Part shown: one piece after another, positions 1 to 8,629 of the stretch
How positions within the stretch are numbered: position 1 is the first letter of the stretch
Layout: each line of letters opens with the position of its first letter
DNA from: Caryophanales bacterium UBA5026
GTDB taxonomy: Bacteria; Bacillota_I; Bacilli_A; RF39; UBA660
Assembly (NCBI GenBank): GCA_002416285.1
Contig: DICM01000016.1
Span: forward strand, 1-33,125
Direction of reading: 5' to 3'
Length of the DNA: 33,125 bases
Program-made: the position numbers and the translations under genes
Notes under the pieces: generated by a model
What the model saw: only the letters and a program-made list of their open reading frames with translations
The model's database searches: none
What the model was told of the DNA's origin: nothing

Positions 1-4
1 GAAC

Positions 5-26
5 TTTAAAGGTATTATAATCCTTT
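5..26. repeat. Left copy of a 22-bp terminal inverted repeat
   Basis: These 22 bases are the exact reverse complement of the last 22 bases of the window (33104-33125). The unit is itself an imperfect palindrome with AAAGG and CCTTT arms around an AT-rich centre. On the left it extends into a longer hairpin (ACTT-AAAGG / CCTTTAAGT) followed by a run of seven T, so here it could act as a plus-strand terminator for a gene lying outside the window. Confidence 0.7.
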
Positions 27-42
27 AAGTCCTTTTTTTCAT

Positions 43-70
43 AAAAAAAGATCTATTATTAGATCTTTTT
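43..70 (-). terminator. Rho-independent terminator of the first minus-strand gene
   Basis: A perfect 10-bp stem (AAAAAGATCT / AGATCTTTTT) with a 6-nt loop is followed on the minus strand by a U run. The stem overlaps the last codons and stop of the gene at 59-1009. Confidence 0.8.
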
Positions 71-1009
71 ATGTTTTTTAGAATCTTCTACATTGTTTTC
101 TAAATGTAATTCTTGTTTATATTGATTTAATCTCTGTAATCCATACTCACTTAATATAACTGTAGTATTTATTGGACGATGTTTAAAAGATGGGTTTTCT
201 TCTAAAACGATTGGATCTGTAAATGTAAATTCCTTTGAGCATAAAATATATGATTTCACACCAGAATTTTTAGTTAAATTTCCTTGCTTATCTCTCGAAA
301 TGTAAGTGTTTTCTGTAACTGGAACTTCCTGTAAACCGAGCGTTTTTATTTTTTCTTTTAAATATCCATATTCTTCTGTATCTTCTTTATTGATGTTAAA
401 TAGACCACTCATAATAATAGGAACTCCGTTTTTTAATTGTTCTTTTGCTCGTTCAAAAAATATATCTAACTGTTCTAATCGCATTTTTTTATTATTATGT
501 GCTAAATGGGTCCCCATAAATACAGTTGGCAGTCCATTAAAATCCACTAAAGTTTCAGTATAATGTCTTTGAATTCCTTTCGATGGTAAATCAACGGTTT
601 GACTCATCCTAGGATTCAAGTCTTTATCTATTAAAATCCCAGCTGTTTCATTTCCCCAACTTGCAGGTACACTAGATATTGGTTTCAAACTTTTTTGTTT
701 CAGCATCTCATTTAATACAGTTTTCTTTACTTCTAAAGATGAAACAAAAGTTAGAAGCTTTGAACCAAGCTCATTTATTTTCCCGTTACATCGATAACTA
801 CCAGCAAAAATAAATTTTTCTGATGATGAAAATATTCTTCCCATTTCTGGTGTTGCTCCTTGAATAAAGCATACTCCTAGATTAGTTTTTGATGCATAAG
901 CTATTACATCTTCGGCGATAGCTATATTTTCATGAATATATCTTCCATTGAAATAATTCCGTTTAGTATTTGTTCCCAACGTTGATATATTTAATTCTTC
1001 ATTCATCAT
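59..1009 (-). CDS. Endonuclease/exonuclease/phosphatase-like protein with degenerate active site
   Basis: This 316-residue protein has the outline of the endonuclease/exonuclease/phosphatase (EEP) fold. GTHL at about residues 167-170 matches the family's T-H-L/H-H-L strand. MSGLFN at 200-205 sits where GDFN is expected, and FKHRP at 275-279 sits where SDH is expected. Two acidic residues that family members use in catalysis are therefore replaced, by L203 and K276, which suggests a catalytically dead or altered member. There is no signal peptide or membrane segment, so it is probably cytoplasmic. The start has a good ribosome binding site (AGAGGA, 4 nt before ATG). It is transcribed alone and ends in a strong terminator. 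The fold assignment is inferred from motif order only. Confidence 0.5.
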   Translation of the reverse strand: MMNEELNISTLGTNTKRNYFNGRYIHENIAIAEDVIAYASKTNLGVCFIQGATPEMGRIFSSSEKFIFAGSYRCNGKINELGSKLLTFVSSLEVKKTVLNEMLKQKSLKPISSVPASWGNETAGILIDKDLNPRMSQTVDLPSKGIQRHYTETLVDFNGLPTVFMGTHLAHNNKKMRLEQLDIFFERAKEQLKNGVPIIMSGLFNINKEDTEEYGYLKEKIKTLGLQEVPVTENTYISRDKQGNLTKNSGVKSYILCSKEFTFTDPIVLEENPSFKHRPINTTVILSEYGLQRLNQYKQELHLENNVEDSKKHKKI

Positions 1010-1045
1010 AGTTCCTCTTTTCTCTTTCTATTATATTATTATTTT

Positions 1046-1939
1046 TTAGTATTTTTCTTTTAATTGTGCAATGTTATAAGGATAGCCTTTTACTTTTTTT
1101 ATCTTTTTGATATATTTTATTTTTGTTATGGGACGATCATCCTTATGTCCTATTGATTCATTACTTGATGCCGACTTTTCATTATTATTAAATGAAACGG
1201 AAACGGATATTGAATTGGTGATATAACGATAATATTTAAGTAATTCGTCTTTCATTTTCTGAATTGCTTTTTCATTATCTTGCATACTCTCAATCGTTTT
1301 ATCATTTTTCTTCTCTAGAACTCGATATTCTGTCTCACAAACAGCAATTTTACTTTGATATTCTATTATCTTACTTTGATACTCCATCTGTTCTTCTTTT
1401 ACTTTTGAAGTAATACTAATTATTCCTTTTGTCTGATATGCTCTTTTAAGATCAAGCATAATAGATTTAAATTTTTGTGATAGTTTCTTCTTTTTATCGT
1501 GGTGGTCTTCTGTTTCTTTTTGTTGTGGCTTTCCTTCTGCTAAAAACACCCTTTCTGCTTTATTGATTTCTAGAGCTTGAACAATCGTTGAGCAAATTAG
1601 ATTAGCAGAAAGTAAAAGTGCTAGAAATGTCATATGAGGTATCAGTGGAGCTAAAAATATACAAATTACGTATGTTGTGACCAATACAACTCTTTTAAGT
1701 TTTAATAAAGTTTTATCCCCTAATATAGTTTCTGCTTTTTCCAAATATTCCTGGAGATTTTCTATTTTTTCATTATAAAAATTGATAGACTCTTTTATTT
1801 CTTTGATTTCATCTAGTTGACATTGCATATCTGTTAGAATATTAATATTTTCTTTAAAGATATCTTTGTTTTCGTTTTCTTTTGTAGAAATATTTTTTTC
1901 TATTTCGCGAATAATATCCTTTATTTCAACCTTATTCAT
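1046..1939 (-). CDS. Coiled-coil membrane protein with a two-helix hairpin (paralogue of 2761-3378)
   Basis: Unknown protein of 297 residues. I start it at MNKVEIK, which follows AAGGAGAG by 6 nt; an in-frame ATG 23 codons upstream has no such site. Order: about 80 residues of charged coiled coil, a membrane hairpin of two hydrophobic stretches (VVLVTTYVICIFLAPLIP and MTFLALLLSANLICSTIV) at about 83-122, a second long coiled coil, and a basic tail. Both coiled-coil parts should lie on the same side of the membrane. The same design occurs in the gene at 2761-3378, with a soluble coiled-coil gene between them, which suggests a shared membrane-associated complex. No enzyme motif is visible and I do not recognise a named family. 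Confidence 0.75.
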   Translation of the reverse strand: MNKVEIKDIIREIEKNISTKENENKDIFKENINILTDMQCQLDEIKEIKESINFYNEKIENLQEYLEKAETILGDKTLLKLKRVVLVTTYVICIFLAPLIPHMTFLALLLSANLICSTIVQALEINKAERVFLAEGKPQQKETEDHHDKKKKLSQKFKSIMLDLKRAYQTKGIISITSKVKEEQMEYQSKIIEYQSKIAVCETEYRVLEKKNDKTIESMQDNEKAIQKMKDELLKYYRYITNSISVSVSFNNNEKSASSNESIGHKDDRPITKIKYIKKIKKVKGYPYNIAQLKEKY

Positions 1940-2028
1940 TATATCTCTCCTTTTAAATCTAAACATATTATACCATAAATTTATATTTTTAAATTTTCTT
2001 AAATACAATCAATTTTCATAAAAGTATG

Positions 2029-2059
2029 AAAAAAGATGCTCTTTAATTTAATTGCATCT
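2029..2059 (-). terminator. Probable terminator of the 212-residue coiled-coil gene
   Basis: Read on the minus strand, AGATGC and GCATCT form a stem around a 14-nt AT-rich loop, followed by six T. It overlaps the stop codon at 2048-2050. Confidence 0.6.
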
Positions 2060-2686
2060 CATCTTCTGGAACTGTTTTGGTAACACTGGTGTAATTTCTT
2101 GCATGTTAATAGGAAAACTATCTGAATTAATGTCTGGAAACAATTTTTTCATACATTTTTCATCAAACGTAGATAGTCTTTCCCCACGTTCTATTTTTAT
2201 CGTATAATCGCCAATTTGCTCTATTTTTTCATCATATCTATCAAGAATCACTTCTAATAGATCAATATATTGATTCAAAATTTTTAATCTTTCTTCTTTT
2301 TCTTCTTTTGTTGTTGATAAAAAAGAAATTTTGTCACATAGTTGTTTATAGGTCGGTTCATTTCTTAAGGCATTTGTAATGTACCTTTTTATTTTTACTC
2401 TAGTGAACTTAGTGATACGATTATTATTTTTTTCAATTTTCATAGAATATTGAATATCATTCGATTTCATTTTAAAAGTCTGCTTTTTTTGTTCTAATTC
2501 ATAAATCAATTTATCAATTTTATGAATTTGTTCTTCTATTAAATTTGCTTTTTCTTTAATTGACTTCCTACGTATTGCTACATTCTTTTTAGAATGATTG
2601 CAATTTTTTAACTTTTCCTTTAATACTTTTAAATTATCGCTATTAAACCTCGAGGGATCGTCGTCTGGTGCTGTATTTAAAGACAT
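2048..2686 (-). CDS. Soluble coiled-coil protein, unknown function
   Basis: 212 residues, rich in Lys, Glu and Asn, predicted to be mostly coiled coil: heptad-like Leu/Ile spacing runs from about residue 20 to 160. There is no signal peptide or hydrophobic segment. The start is supported by AAAGGAGTG 8 nt upstream. It sits between two membrane coiled-coil proteins of matching design (1046-1939 and 2761-3378), all on the same strand, so a physical partnership is a fair guess. The C-terminal 50 residues are less charged and proline-containing. Function unknown. Confidence 0.7.
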   Translation of the reverse strand: MSLNTAPDDDPSRFNSDNLKVLKEKLKNCNHSKKNVAIRRKSIKEKANLIEEQIHKIDKLIYELEQKKQTFKMKSNDIQYSMKIEKNNNRITKFTRVKIKRYITNALRNEPTYKQLCDKISFLSTTKEEKEERLKILNQYIDLLEVILDRYDEKIEQIGDYTIKIERGERLSTFDEKCMKKLFPDINSDSFPINMQEITPVLPKQFQKMRCN

Positions 2687-2751
2687 TTCTATTTCACTCC
2701 TTTATAAAATATTATATGTATCCTACTATTATTTTTAACAATTGTCAAATT

Positions 2752-2772
2752 GAAAAAGAGTTATCCTCTTTT
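2752..2772 (-). terminator. Short terminator hairpin at the end of the membrane coiled-coil gene
   Basis: AAAAGAG (2754-2760) and CTCTTTT (2766-2772) pair around a 5-nt loop and overlap the stop at 2761-2763. The U run on the minus strand is short, so strength is uncertain. Confidence 0.5.
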
Positions 2773-3378
2773 AATTCTATTACCGTATTTTTTTTGAATA
2801 GTTGATGTTGTTTCTGCAAAAGGCTGATTATCAGTCAAAGCTGATCCTTGATCGTAAAAGTTATTCATCGCTTCTTGATATGGACCTGTATAATATTCTT
2901 TTAACCTTAATAACCGTTCTTTTTTCTTTGCTATTTGTTGATCAAGATAAACAATATTATTTAATTTTTCCATTTTCATATTTATCGTTGAATTAACAAT
3001 TGTCCCCGATACATTCTCATTCTCAATTTCAGAAGTCTTTTGTTGTTCTTCTTCTACTTCCTGCATCTCTTCAATAACGGATAAATTACTTCCTATTTGT
3101 ACCACTATTGGAATACTGCCAAGAAATATCACTAGGTATGCAAATAGAAAAACATTCGTCAACACACCGACAATCGTTGCAGTTGTTAATAAAGCTACAA
3201 CTAAAGTAACCTTTTTTGCTAATTTTCTCTTTTCATTACTTATTATCTCTTTACGGTTTCTATATTGAATTAACTTGAAATTTGTTTGATCTAGTTCTTG
3301 TATATTTTGTGTTTGAAAATCTTCAGAAACATCTATTTCCTGTTCTATTTCATCTATTAACTTATTAAATTTGTTCAT
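2761..3378 (-). CDS. Coiled-coil membrane protein with a two-helix hairpin
   Basis: 205 residues from the ATG that follows GGGGAGAT by 5 nt; a longer frame from a GTG at 3486 lacks a binding site. The layout repeats that of the gene at 1046-1939: N-terminal coiled coil, a basic RKLAKK stretch, a hydrophobic hairpin (about residues 56-100), then a Glu-rich coiled coil and a basic C-terminus. The N-terminal arm is shorter than in the other copy. The two genes look like diverged paralogues, although I cannot align them beyond topology. Function unknown; probably an inner-membrane scaffold or sensor. Confidence 0.7.
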   Translation of the reverse strand: MNKFNKLIDEIEQEIDVSEDFQTQNIQELDQTNFKLIQYRNRKEIISNEKRKLAKKVTLVVALLTTATIVGVLTNVFLFAYLVIFLGSIPIVVQIGSNLSVIEEMQEVEEEQQKTSEIENENVSGTIVNSTINMKMEKLNNIVYLDQQIAKKKERLLRLKEYYTGPYQEAMNNFYDQGSALTDNQPFAETTSTIQKKYGNRIKRG

Positions 3379-3554
3379 ATTATCTCCCCATGTAACGTCC
3401 ATATAATAATCCAAGAACCTATTTTTGTCAAATTCTTTTATATCAAAAATGTTTTCTTCTATATCAATCCGATAAAGTTTATTCACTATTTCTACTAATA
3501 TTATCCCTTTATTTAACTTTCCTGCAGAAACCCATAATTTTATATTTGAAATAT

Positions 3555-3583
3555 AATAAAGAAAATCCTCTCTTTTCTTTATT
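3555..3583 (-). terminator. Hairpin downstream of the DUF368 gene
   Basis: An 11-bp perfect stem (AATAAAGAAAA / TTTTCTTTATT) with a 7-nt loop lies about 45 bp past the stop of the DUF368 gene. The minus-strand tail is only moderately U-rich. It is the only structured element in the gap 3379-3629. Confidence 0.5.
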
Positions 3584-3629
3584 TTTGGATTTCAATATTA
3601 TTTTTTCATCATGATTATCTTAATGTAAT

Positions 3630-4442
3630 TTAAAAATAATCTTCATCTGATTTTTTTAATTTCCCTAAAAAATAAGAGATAAAGAATCCTATTATAGCTA
3701 ATAATATTGAAATAAAGGATTCAATATTATATCCTAAATAGCAACTACTATTTAATACGCTTGGAATAATAGCAATAAATAAACCGAAAATTAATGAAAA
3801 TGTTAATGTATAATAATTCTTAATTAATTTATTAATTCCATAGGAAATAAAGATTGCACCAAACCCAAGTCCAATTCCCGCTGGGATTAATACTTCGAAA
3901 TTTAGATTTGAAAGCGAATTTACATAAATTTCATATAATCCTAATGACGATAAGATAACTGCACTATCGACTCCTGGAACGATTGTAGAAGCAGCAACAG
4001 CAAGTCCTAAGAGTATACTTTGAATAAAATTGAGATGTTCAACTGTCCCTATTAGATTTTTATTCATAAACAAAAGTAATAAACCAATGATAAAAGCAGC
4101 GAAAGTTATAAGGTAATATTTTTTATTAAAACCATGTTTTTTTACCTCTTTGTTGAATAATGGAATAGTACCTATAACAAGACCCAAGAAAGCATAACGT
4201 GTATACATTTCATGGTATTCTAACAAATAAGAAACAATCTTACTAAAAAGCAATACACCTATTAAAAAACCAGACATCAGTGGTATTAAAAATAATACAT
4301 TTTTTTTAAAATCTTTAAAAATAGTTCCAATTGCTTCTATACATTTTTCATATAATCCAAATATTACCAGTAGTACACTACCACTAAGCCCGGGTGATAC
4401 TCCACCAATTCCTACAATAATTCCTTTAAGAAAGTTGATCAT
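3630..4442 (-). CDS. DUF368 family membrane protein, probable undecaprenyl-phosphate translocase
   Basis: 270 residues with about eight to nine hydrophobic segments. It shows both signature loops of DUF368: GGVSPGLSGS at residues 13-22, and ASTIVPGVDSAVILSSLGLYE about 140 residues later, which is the internal repeat typical of the family. DUF368 proteins (PopT) are known to return undecaprenyl phosphate, the lipid carrier for cell-wall precursors, to the inner face of the membrane. It is the last gene of a run of closely spaced minus-strand genes (5879 to 3630) with a 13-bp gap to its upstream neighbour. Family assignment is firm; the transport role is taken from family members. Confidence 0.85.
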   Translation of the reverse strand: MINFLKGIIVGIGGVSPGLSGSVLLVIFGLYEKCIEAIGTIFKDFKKNVLFLIPLMSGFLIGVLLFSKIVSYLLEYHEMYTRYAFLGLVIGTIPLFNKEVKKHGFNKKYYLITFAAFIIGLLLLFMNKNLIGTVEHLNFIQSILLGLAVAASTIVPGVDSAVILSSLGLYEIYVNSLSNLNFEVLIPAGIGLGFGAIFISYGINKLIKNYYTLTFSLIFGLFIAIIPSVLNSSCYLGYNIESFISILLAIIGFFISYFLGKLKKSDEDYF

Positions 4443-4455
4443 AATAGCCTCCTTT

Positions 4456-5013
4456 TTACCTCATTTGCCATAGTATAAAATCAAGTTTTTTTTCTTTTGT
4501 GATTTGAGTTGCTTCATTTGGAAAAACATGATCAAATTTATTAATAACATCATTACTATTTAATAGCATCCCATTAATTATATTTTTCATTTGATAAAAT
4601 AAAGCTATTTTATCAGTGTTTTTTGATAGATACTGTCTATATAATTCTAAATTTTGTAAAACATATCGATCTAAAATTGGACTATGATTATCAATTGTAT
4701 GCATTAACTTACTTGAAAAGGATGCTTCATTTCTATTTGTCTTACTTTTTATATAAGAAAATATCTCTTCAAATGAAATGTGAGAAATATCGCAATTCCT
4801 AAGTAATTGCATATACGTAAAGTACATCTCATAAAAGTCTTTTGATTTTCGACCCATACTATAAAAACCTTTATATTTTGTTTGAAAATGCATATCGTTT
4901 GAGACATCAGTACTAATTTGATATAAATTAAGCAAATTTAAATAGTTATGAACACCTTGTTTCATTTTTTCACTATGAATGACATGAACTACTCTTTCAT
5001 CTAATTGAATCAT
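4456..5013 (-). CDS. Hypothetical helical protein
   Basis: 185 residues, predicted all-helical, without signal peptide or membrane segment. A central stretch, about residues 92-122 (NRNEASFSSKLMHTIDNHSP followed by ILDRYVL), resembles a helix-turn pattern found in small uncharacterised Bacillota proteins and loosely recalls the helical domain of DNA glycosylases (a K..HTI..SPI.D.YV motif), but no catalytic signature can be claimed. The start has a strong GAGGAGA site. It sits 18 bp after the CYTH gene and 13 bp before the DUF368 gene, so it is cotranscribed with them. Confidence 0.65.
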   Translation of the reverse strand: MIQLDERVVHVIHSEKMKQGVHNYLNLLNLYQISTDVSNDMHFQTKYKGFYSMGRKSKDFYEMYFTYMQLLRNCDISHISFEEIFSYIKSKTNRNEASFSSKLMHTIDNHSPILDRYVLQNLELYRQYLSKNTDKIALFYQMKNIINGMLLNSNDVINKFDHVFPNEATQITKEKKLDFILWQMR

Positions 5014-5031
5014 TATTTTCTCCTCAACTCA

Positions 5032-5589
5032 TCACATAACTTCGATTACTTCATTTTTATTTAATTCATCAATCATTGTATCATAGTAACTATTGATTCG
5101 TCTAATCGTATCAATCTTTAATTCTTTTGCAATTGATAAAATTTGTTGTTCTAAAAAATCAGTATTATTTTCTTCCTTAGTAACAATTTCAATCTCAACA
5201 AAATCTCCTAATCGTTTTACACGATCCAAACAAATATTATAACCTTTGTACTTAGCAGTAATTCTGGTTTTCTCCACAGTAACCCACTCTTTTAATCCTA
5301 ATGTTTCTAAGAAATCATAAGCACTATCAAAATCACTTACTTCAAATTCTATTTCTTTGGATTGCATAACTCTGCTTGATTGCTTCTTTAAAGTCAACTG
5401 TACTCGATCATTTTCCAACCGCACTCTAGTAAATATTTTTCCTTCTCCGTTTGCGACATCATTTATATCTGGAACAAAGATCGTATCCTTCTGAGATGAT
5501 TTTTCAGAAAGTTTAATATTATTAATTGTTAATATCTCCATAATTTCATCTAAATTATCCACTTTAAATTTAATTTCTATCTCTTGCAC
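5032..5589 (-). CDS. CYTH-domain protein (class IV adenylate cyclase/triphosphatase family)
   Basis: 185 residues covering a complete CYTH tunnel fold. The defining ExExK motif is at E3-I-E5-I-K7. Alternating basic and acidic strands follow: RVRLEND, QLTLKKQ, KEIEFEV, and CLDRVKRLGDFVEIEI near 135-150. CYTH enzymes bind a triphosphate and two metals inside a barrel; CyaB-type members make cAMP, while others hydrolyse inorganic or thiamine triphosphate. Which substrate applies here cannot be read from sequence. It starts with GTG (GAGGT, 6 nt spacing) and overlaps the DUF1653 gene by 13 bp, implying translational coupling. Confidence 0.85.
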   Translation of the reverse strand: MQEIEIKFKVDNLDEIMEILTINNIKLSEKSSQKDTIFVPDINDVANGEGKIFTRVRLENDRVQLTLKKQSSRVMQSKEIEFEVSDFDSAYDFLETLGLKEWVTVEKTRITAKYKGYNICLDRVKRLGDFVEIEIVTKEENNTDFLEQQILSIAKELKIDTIRRINSYYDTMIDELNKNEVIEVM

Positions 5590-5879
5590 AATTCAACCTC
5601 ATTTCTATTTTCTAATTGAAATCGATATTCTTGTTCTACGTCTGGATATTTTTCTTTATCTACTTTCGAAAAAAACATCTCTGCTGATCTAATATAACAC
5701 TGATTGTCACCATACATTGCCTGATATACGACATAAGTTTCGTTATCTTCAGAGTGTTGTGCTAGTGTAATAATCTTATAATCTTTATTTTTAAAATGAT
5801 GAAATATACTTGCTTGCTCTTTATCTTCAAGAATTGAGGTAAATAAAATTTCAGTCATATCTTTTCCTTTATAGTTCAT
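5577..5879 (-). CDS. DUF1653 domain protein
   Basis: 100 residues from the ATG preceded by AAAGGAGA (5 nt); a longer start adds only six residues. The core FHHFKNKDYKIITLAQHSED followed by NETYVVYQAMYGD and YIRSAEMFFSKVD matches DUF1653 (pattern hFKx-Y.vl..A.hSE...vVYq.lYg....R...mF). The function of the domain is unknown; members are small cytoplasmic proteins. This is the first gene of a four-gene run (DUF1653, CYTH, unknown, DUF368). It is divergent from the flippase-like gene at 5999. Confidence 0.8.
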   Translation of the reverse strand: MNYKGKDMTEILFTSILEDKEQASIFHHFKNKDYKIITLAQHSEDNETYVVYQAMYGDNQCYIRSAEMFFSKVDKEKYPDVEQEYRFQLENRNEVELCKR

Positions 5880-5998
5880 ATTTTTCTCCTTTACCATTAT
5901 TCATTATATCATGTTAATGAAAATTTCTATATAGCTAATAATTGTTAAGTGTTTATTATTTTGCAAAAAACGTGTATAATAATTGATGAGGTAGATGT

Positions 5999-7027
5999 AT
6001 GAAGAAGCTAACACAAAACAAGACATTTCAAGCAATATTTTTATTTTCTCTGACAGCAATTGTTTTATTTTTTTTGTTGAAAGATAACTTTAATTCAGTT
6101 ATGAATGAATTACTTCATATGAATCTTTGGTGGATACTAGTAACAGGAATCTTCATTTTTATTTACTGGGTATTTAAGGCGATTGGAAATTATATTTTGA
6201 TTCGGCAAATCAAACCTGACTTTCCATTAAAAGAATGTATTAAAATTTCTTTAATTGCCCAATTTTTCAACATTATTACACCTTTTGCCGCTGGAGGACA
6301 TCCAGCTCAAATACATATGCTTAAAAAAAATGATATATCGATGTCACAAAGTACCAATATTACAATCCAAAATTTTATTGTTTATCAAATTGCAATGGTA
6401 ATGATTGAAGGAACAGGATTAATCATTGCGCTGTATCATAATCTATTTGGCTCAAATTATTTAATGCTTTACATGTCTTACGGTGGACTTATTTTGGACT
6501 TCTTTATTATATTTATGCTTTTAATTTTAGCTTTTTCGAAAAAGACAAAGTATGTTATTATTAAAATTTCTATTACAGCTTTAACAAAACTTAAATTTGT
6601 AAAAAATAAAGATGAGACTTTAGAAAATTGGAATCAAAAAATTGGTCGGTTTCATAAAGGTGCAATTGAATTATTTAAAAATAAAATTGAATTTGGAAAA
6701 GCAATTTTAGCAAATTTAGTTGCTATCATAATTTTTTATTTAACACCTTTAACCTTACTTTATGCGACTGGTAATTATTTTAACTTTTCAGCATTTGAAA
6801 GTATTTATATTGTAGCATGTATCAGTATGGCAGCAGATCTAGTTCCAACTCCTGGACAATTAGGTGGGATTGAATATGGTTTTACTGCTCTATTTGGTAA
6901 ATTCGTACCAAGTGCTACTTTATCAGCAATCATTATTGCATGGAGATTCTTATCTTACTATTTAACTCTAATCATTGGAGGAATCGCTTTAAATATACGA
7001 AAAAAGACGAAGAATGTAATTGAATAA
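5999..7027 (+). CDS. Flippase-like integral membrane protein (LPG_synthase_TM / UPF0104 family)
   Basis: 342 residues with about eight transmembrane helices. The central NIITPFAAGGHPAQIHMLKK (about 93-112) and the C-terminal AADLVPTPGQLGGIEYGFTA (about 277-296) are hallmarks of the family that forms the flippase half of MprF. The protein stops after the membrane domain, so the soluble lysyl-phosphatidylglycerol synthase part of MprF is absent and the likely role is lipid or glycolipid translocation. Start: GAGG 7 nt before ATG. It is monocistronic, divergent from the DUF1653-to-DUF368 run, and followed by a possible terminator. Confidence 0.8.
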   Translation: MKKLTQNKTFQAIFLFSLTAIVLFFLLKDNFNSVMNELLHMNLWWILVTGIFIFIYWVFKAIGNYILIRQIKPDFPLKECIKISLIAQFFNIITPFAAGGHPAQIHMLKKNDISMSQSTNITIQNFIVYQIAMVMIEGTGLIIALYHNLFGSNYLMLYMSYGGLILDFFIIFMLLILAFSKKTKYVIIKISITALTKLKFVKNKDETLENWNQKIGRFHKGAIELFKNKIEFGKAILANLVAIIIFYLTPLTLLYATGNYFNFSAFESIYIVACISMAADLVPTPGQLGGIEYGFTALFGKFVPSATLSAIIIAWRFLSYYLTLIIGGIALNIRKKTKNVIE

Positions 7028-7046
7028 CTCCTTGTCTTTTTATTTT
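7001..7046 (+). terminator. Possible terminator of the flippase-like gene
   Basis: AAAAAGAC (7001-7008) and GTCTTTTT (7034-7041) can pair, followed by TATTTTAT. The loop is long (25 nt) and the stem lies partly inside the last codons, so confidence is modest. Confidence 0.4.
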
Positions 7047-7112
7047 ATCCTGTAAATCATTTTTTAATATTTTAGCAAGTTTTAATCGATATATCAGGAA
7101 AAAATTATTAAA

Positions 7113-8624
7113 TTACTTGGAGATACCTGTCTTTTTCACATTATCAAATTCCCAAGTTGCACTATCCAATAACTGTTTATGAAATAGAAATTTCTTTCCT
7201 GTAGTTGCTAGTTTATTGGCTATAAATTTCATTAATTCTAGATTATTATACAAAAAACAACTTCCAATATTTATTAAATTAGGAGTAATAAACTCTTTTA
7301 ATATTTTATTGTGAAACATACAGAAATCTCCTATATTGGTTAGTTTCAAACATTCAAATCTTGTTAATGCTTCATTACGAAACAAAAAATGACTTCCGAC
7401 AATTGTTAATTCATCTGCTTTAAATTCTTCTAAGTCTCTATTAAAAGCTAAAAAATAGTCACCAACATTTTTTAAATTAGGAGCTATAAATTTTGTTAAA
7501 TCCTTATTTTGAGACAAAAATCGGTTTCCAATCACTGTTAACTTAGGAGCTGTAAACTCTCTTAATGTTTGGTTATGAGATAAAAATCGATCTCCTATCG
7601 TTATTAAATTAGGATCATTAAGAAAAATCATATTATTTGATTTATCAATCTCTATCGTCACGATTTCTTTATTATTATTTTTAAAATATATATTAATCTT
7701 TTTTCCTTGCTCTATCTTAGTTACTTCTATTTTCTCTATATCTTCTAAACTTCCTACAAAATCCTCATCTTCACTATCTACATAAGGTGTTATTTTCTTA
7801 TCTTTGATATCTAATATAAAACAATCAATGACTAAATATCTACTAGGATCATATTTTTTGACTTCAAAATTATCAATTATGATGTTATTAGGACAATAAT
7901 AGATATTATTTCGCTCCGAATTATATTTATAATATTTTCCATCATTTGCTAATACATATCCTTCTAATTCAAAATTTGAGGCATTAAATATTACATTTAA
8001 TTGATATTCTTCTGCAAAACTCTTAGTTAATCCTTTATTGATTAAATCCAAATTATTACTGAATGTTGCATCCGGATTATTTACGACATGATTGTATCTG
8101 TTTTTTATTGATAACCTATTCGTATCTCCTTTTGAAAATTGGATTGATATTACTGATGTACCATACAAATCTTGTCTTTTTGGATTTGAATAATCTTCTC
8201 TTTTTATATTATCTACATCTTTTTTCACTGCAAAAAAGACATGGCTTTTTCTTAATCTTCCTCCTCGAAAAGTACACAATTCCTCCCCTTTAGCATAATA
8301 TTTTTTAAAATACTGTATATCTTCTTCACTCTTGCACTCATAAAGATGATAGCCTACCTCACTCAATAGTTCTGCTGGCTTTTTAGAAGTTACAATGTAG
8401 GTATCATCATCGGCCTTTAAAAAACTATAGATATAGTTTTTAAAATCTTCTTGTTTTCCTTGGATGACTATATTCTCATATAAATCTTTGTCTTCTTGAT
8501 ATTTTTCTTTAAGTATGGTTGTTAATAATCCTTCTTGTTCTAATATCGTTGGGAACATCTCTCTACAAAAATGGGACATCTTTTCTCCATAGATCTTTTT
8601 TATTTGTTTTAATTCTTCTGTCAT
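7113..8624 (-). CDS. Leucine-rich-repeat-like protein with a conserved N-terminal domain of unknown function
   Basis: 503 residues. Residues about 340-493 are seven tandem 22-residue repeats with consensus L-x-x-[IV]-G-x-x-F-L-x-x-N-x-x-L-x-x-F-x-A-P-x, for example LTVIGNRFLSQNKDLTKF. This is close to the BspA/TpLRR type but one residue shorter. The N-terminal 330 residues are globular and include a conserved-looking stretch SIKNRYNHVVNNPDATFSNN near 178-197 and RGGRLRKSHVFFAVKKD. There is no signal peptide, so unlike most BspA-like proteins it is probably intracellular and may bind proteins through the repeats. It follows the 98-residue gene by 5 bp and is surely cotranscribed with it. Function unknown. 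Confidence 0.75.
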   Translation of the reverse strand: MTEELKQIKKIYGEKMSHFCREMFPTILEQEGLLTTILKEKYQEDKDLYENIVIQGKQEDFKNYIYSFLKADDDTYIVTSKKPAELLSEVGYHLYECKSEEDIQYFKKYYAKGEELCTFRGGRLRKSHVFFAVKKDVDNIKREDYSNPKRQDLYGTSVISIQFSKGDTNRLSIKNRYNHVVNNPDATFSNNLDLINKGLTKSFAEEYQLNVIFNASNFELEGYVLANDGKYYKYNSERNNIYYCPNNIIIDNFEVKKYDPSRYLVIDCFILDIKDKKITPYVDSEDEDFVGSLEDIEKIEVTKIEQGKKINIYFKNNNKEIVTIEIDKSNNMIFLNDPNLITIGDRFLSHNQTLREFTAPKLTVIGNRFLSQNKDLTKFIAPNLKNVGDYFLAFNRDLEEFKADELTIVGSHFLFRNEALTRFECLKLTNIGDFCMFHNKILKEFITPNLINIGSCFLYNNLELMKFIANKLATTGKKFLFHKQLLDSATWEFDNVKKTGISK

Positions 8625-8629
8625 ATCTT

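Noticed and set aside
5999..7027. Full-length MprF lysyl-phosphatidylglycerol synthase
   Set aside because: The protein stops after the membrane flippase-like domain, so the synthase part is absent.
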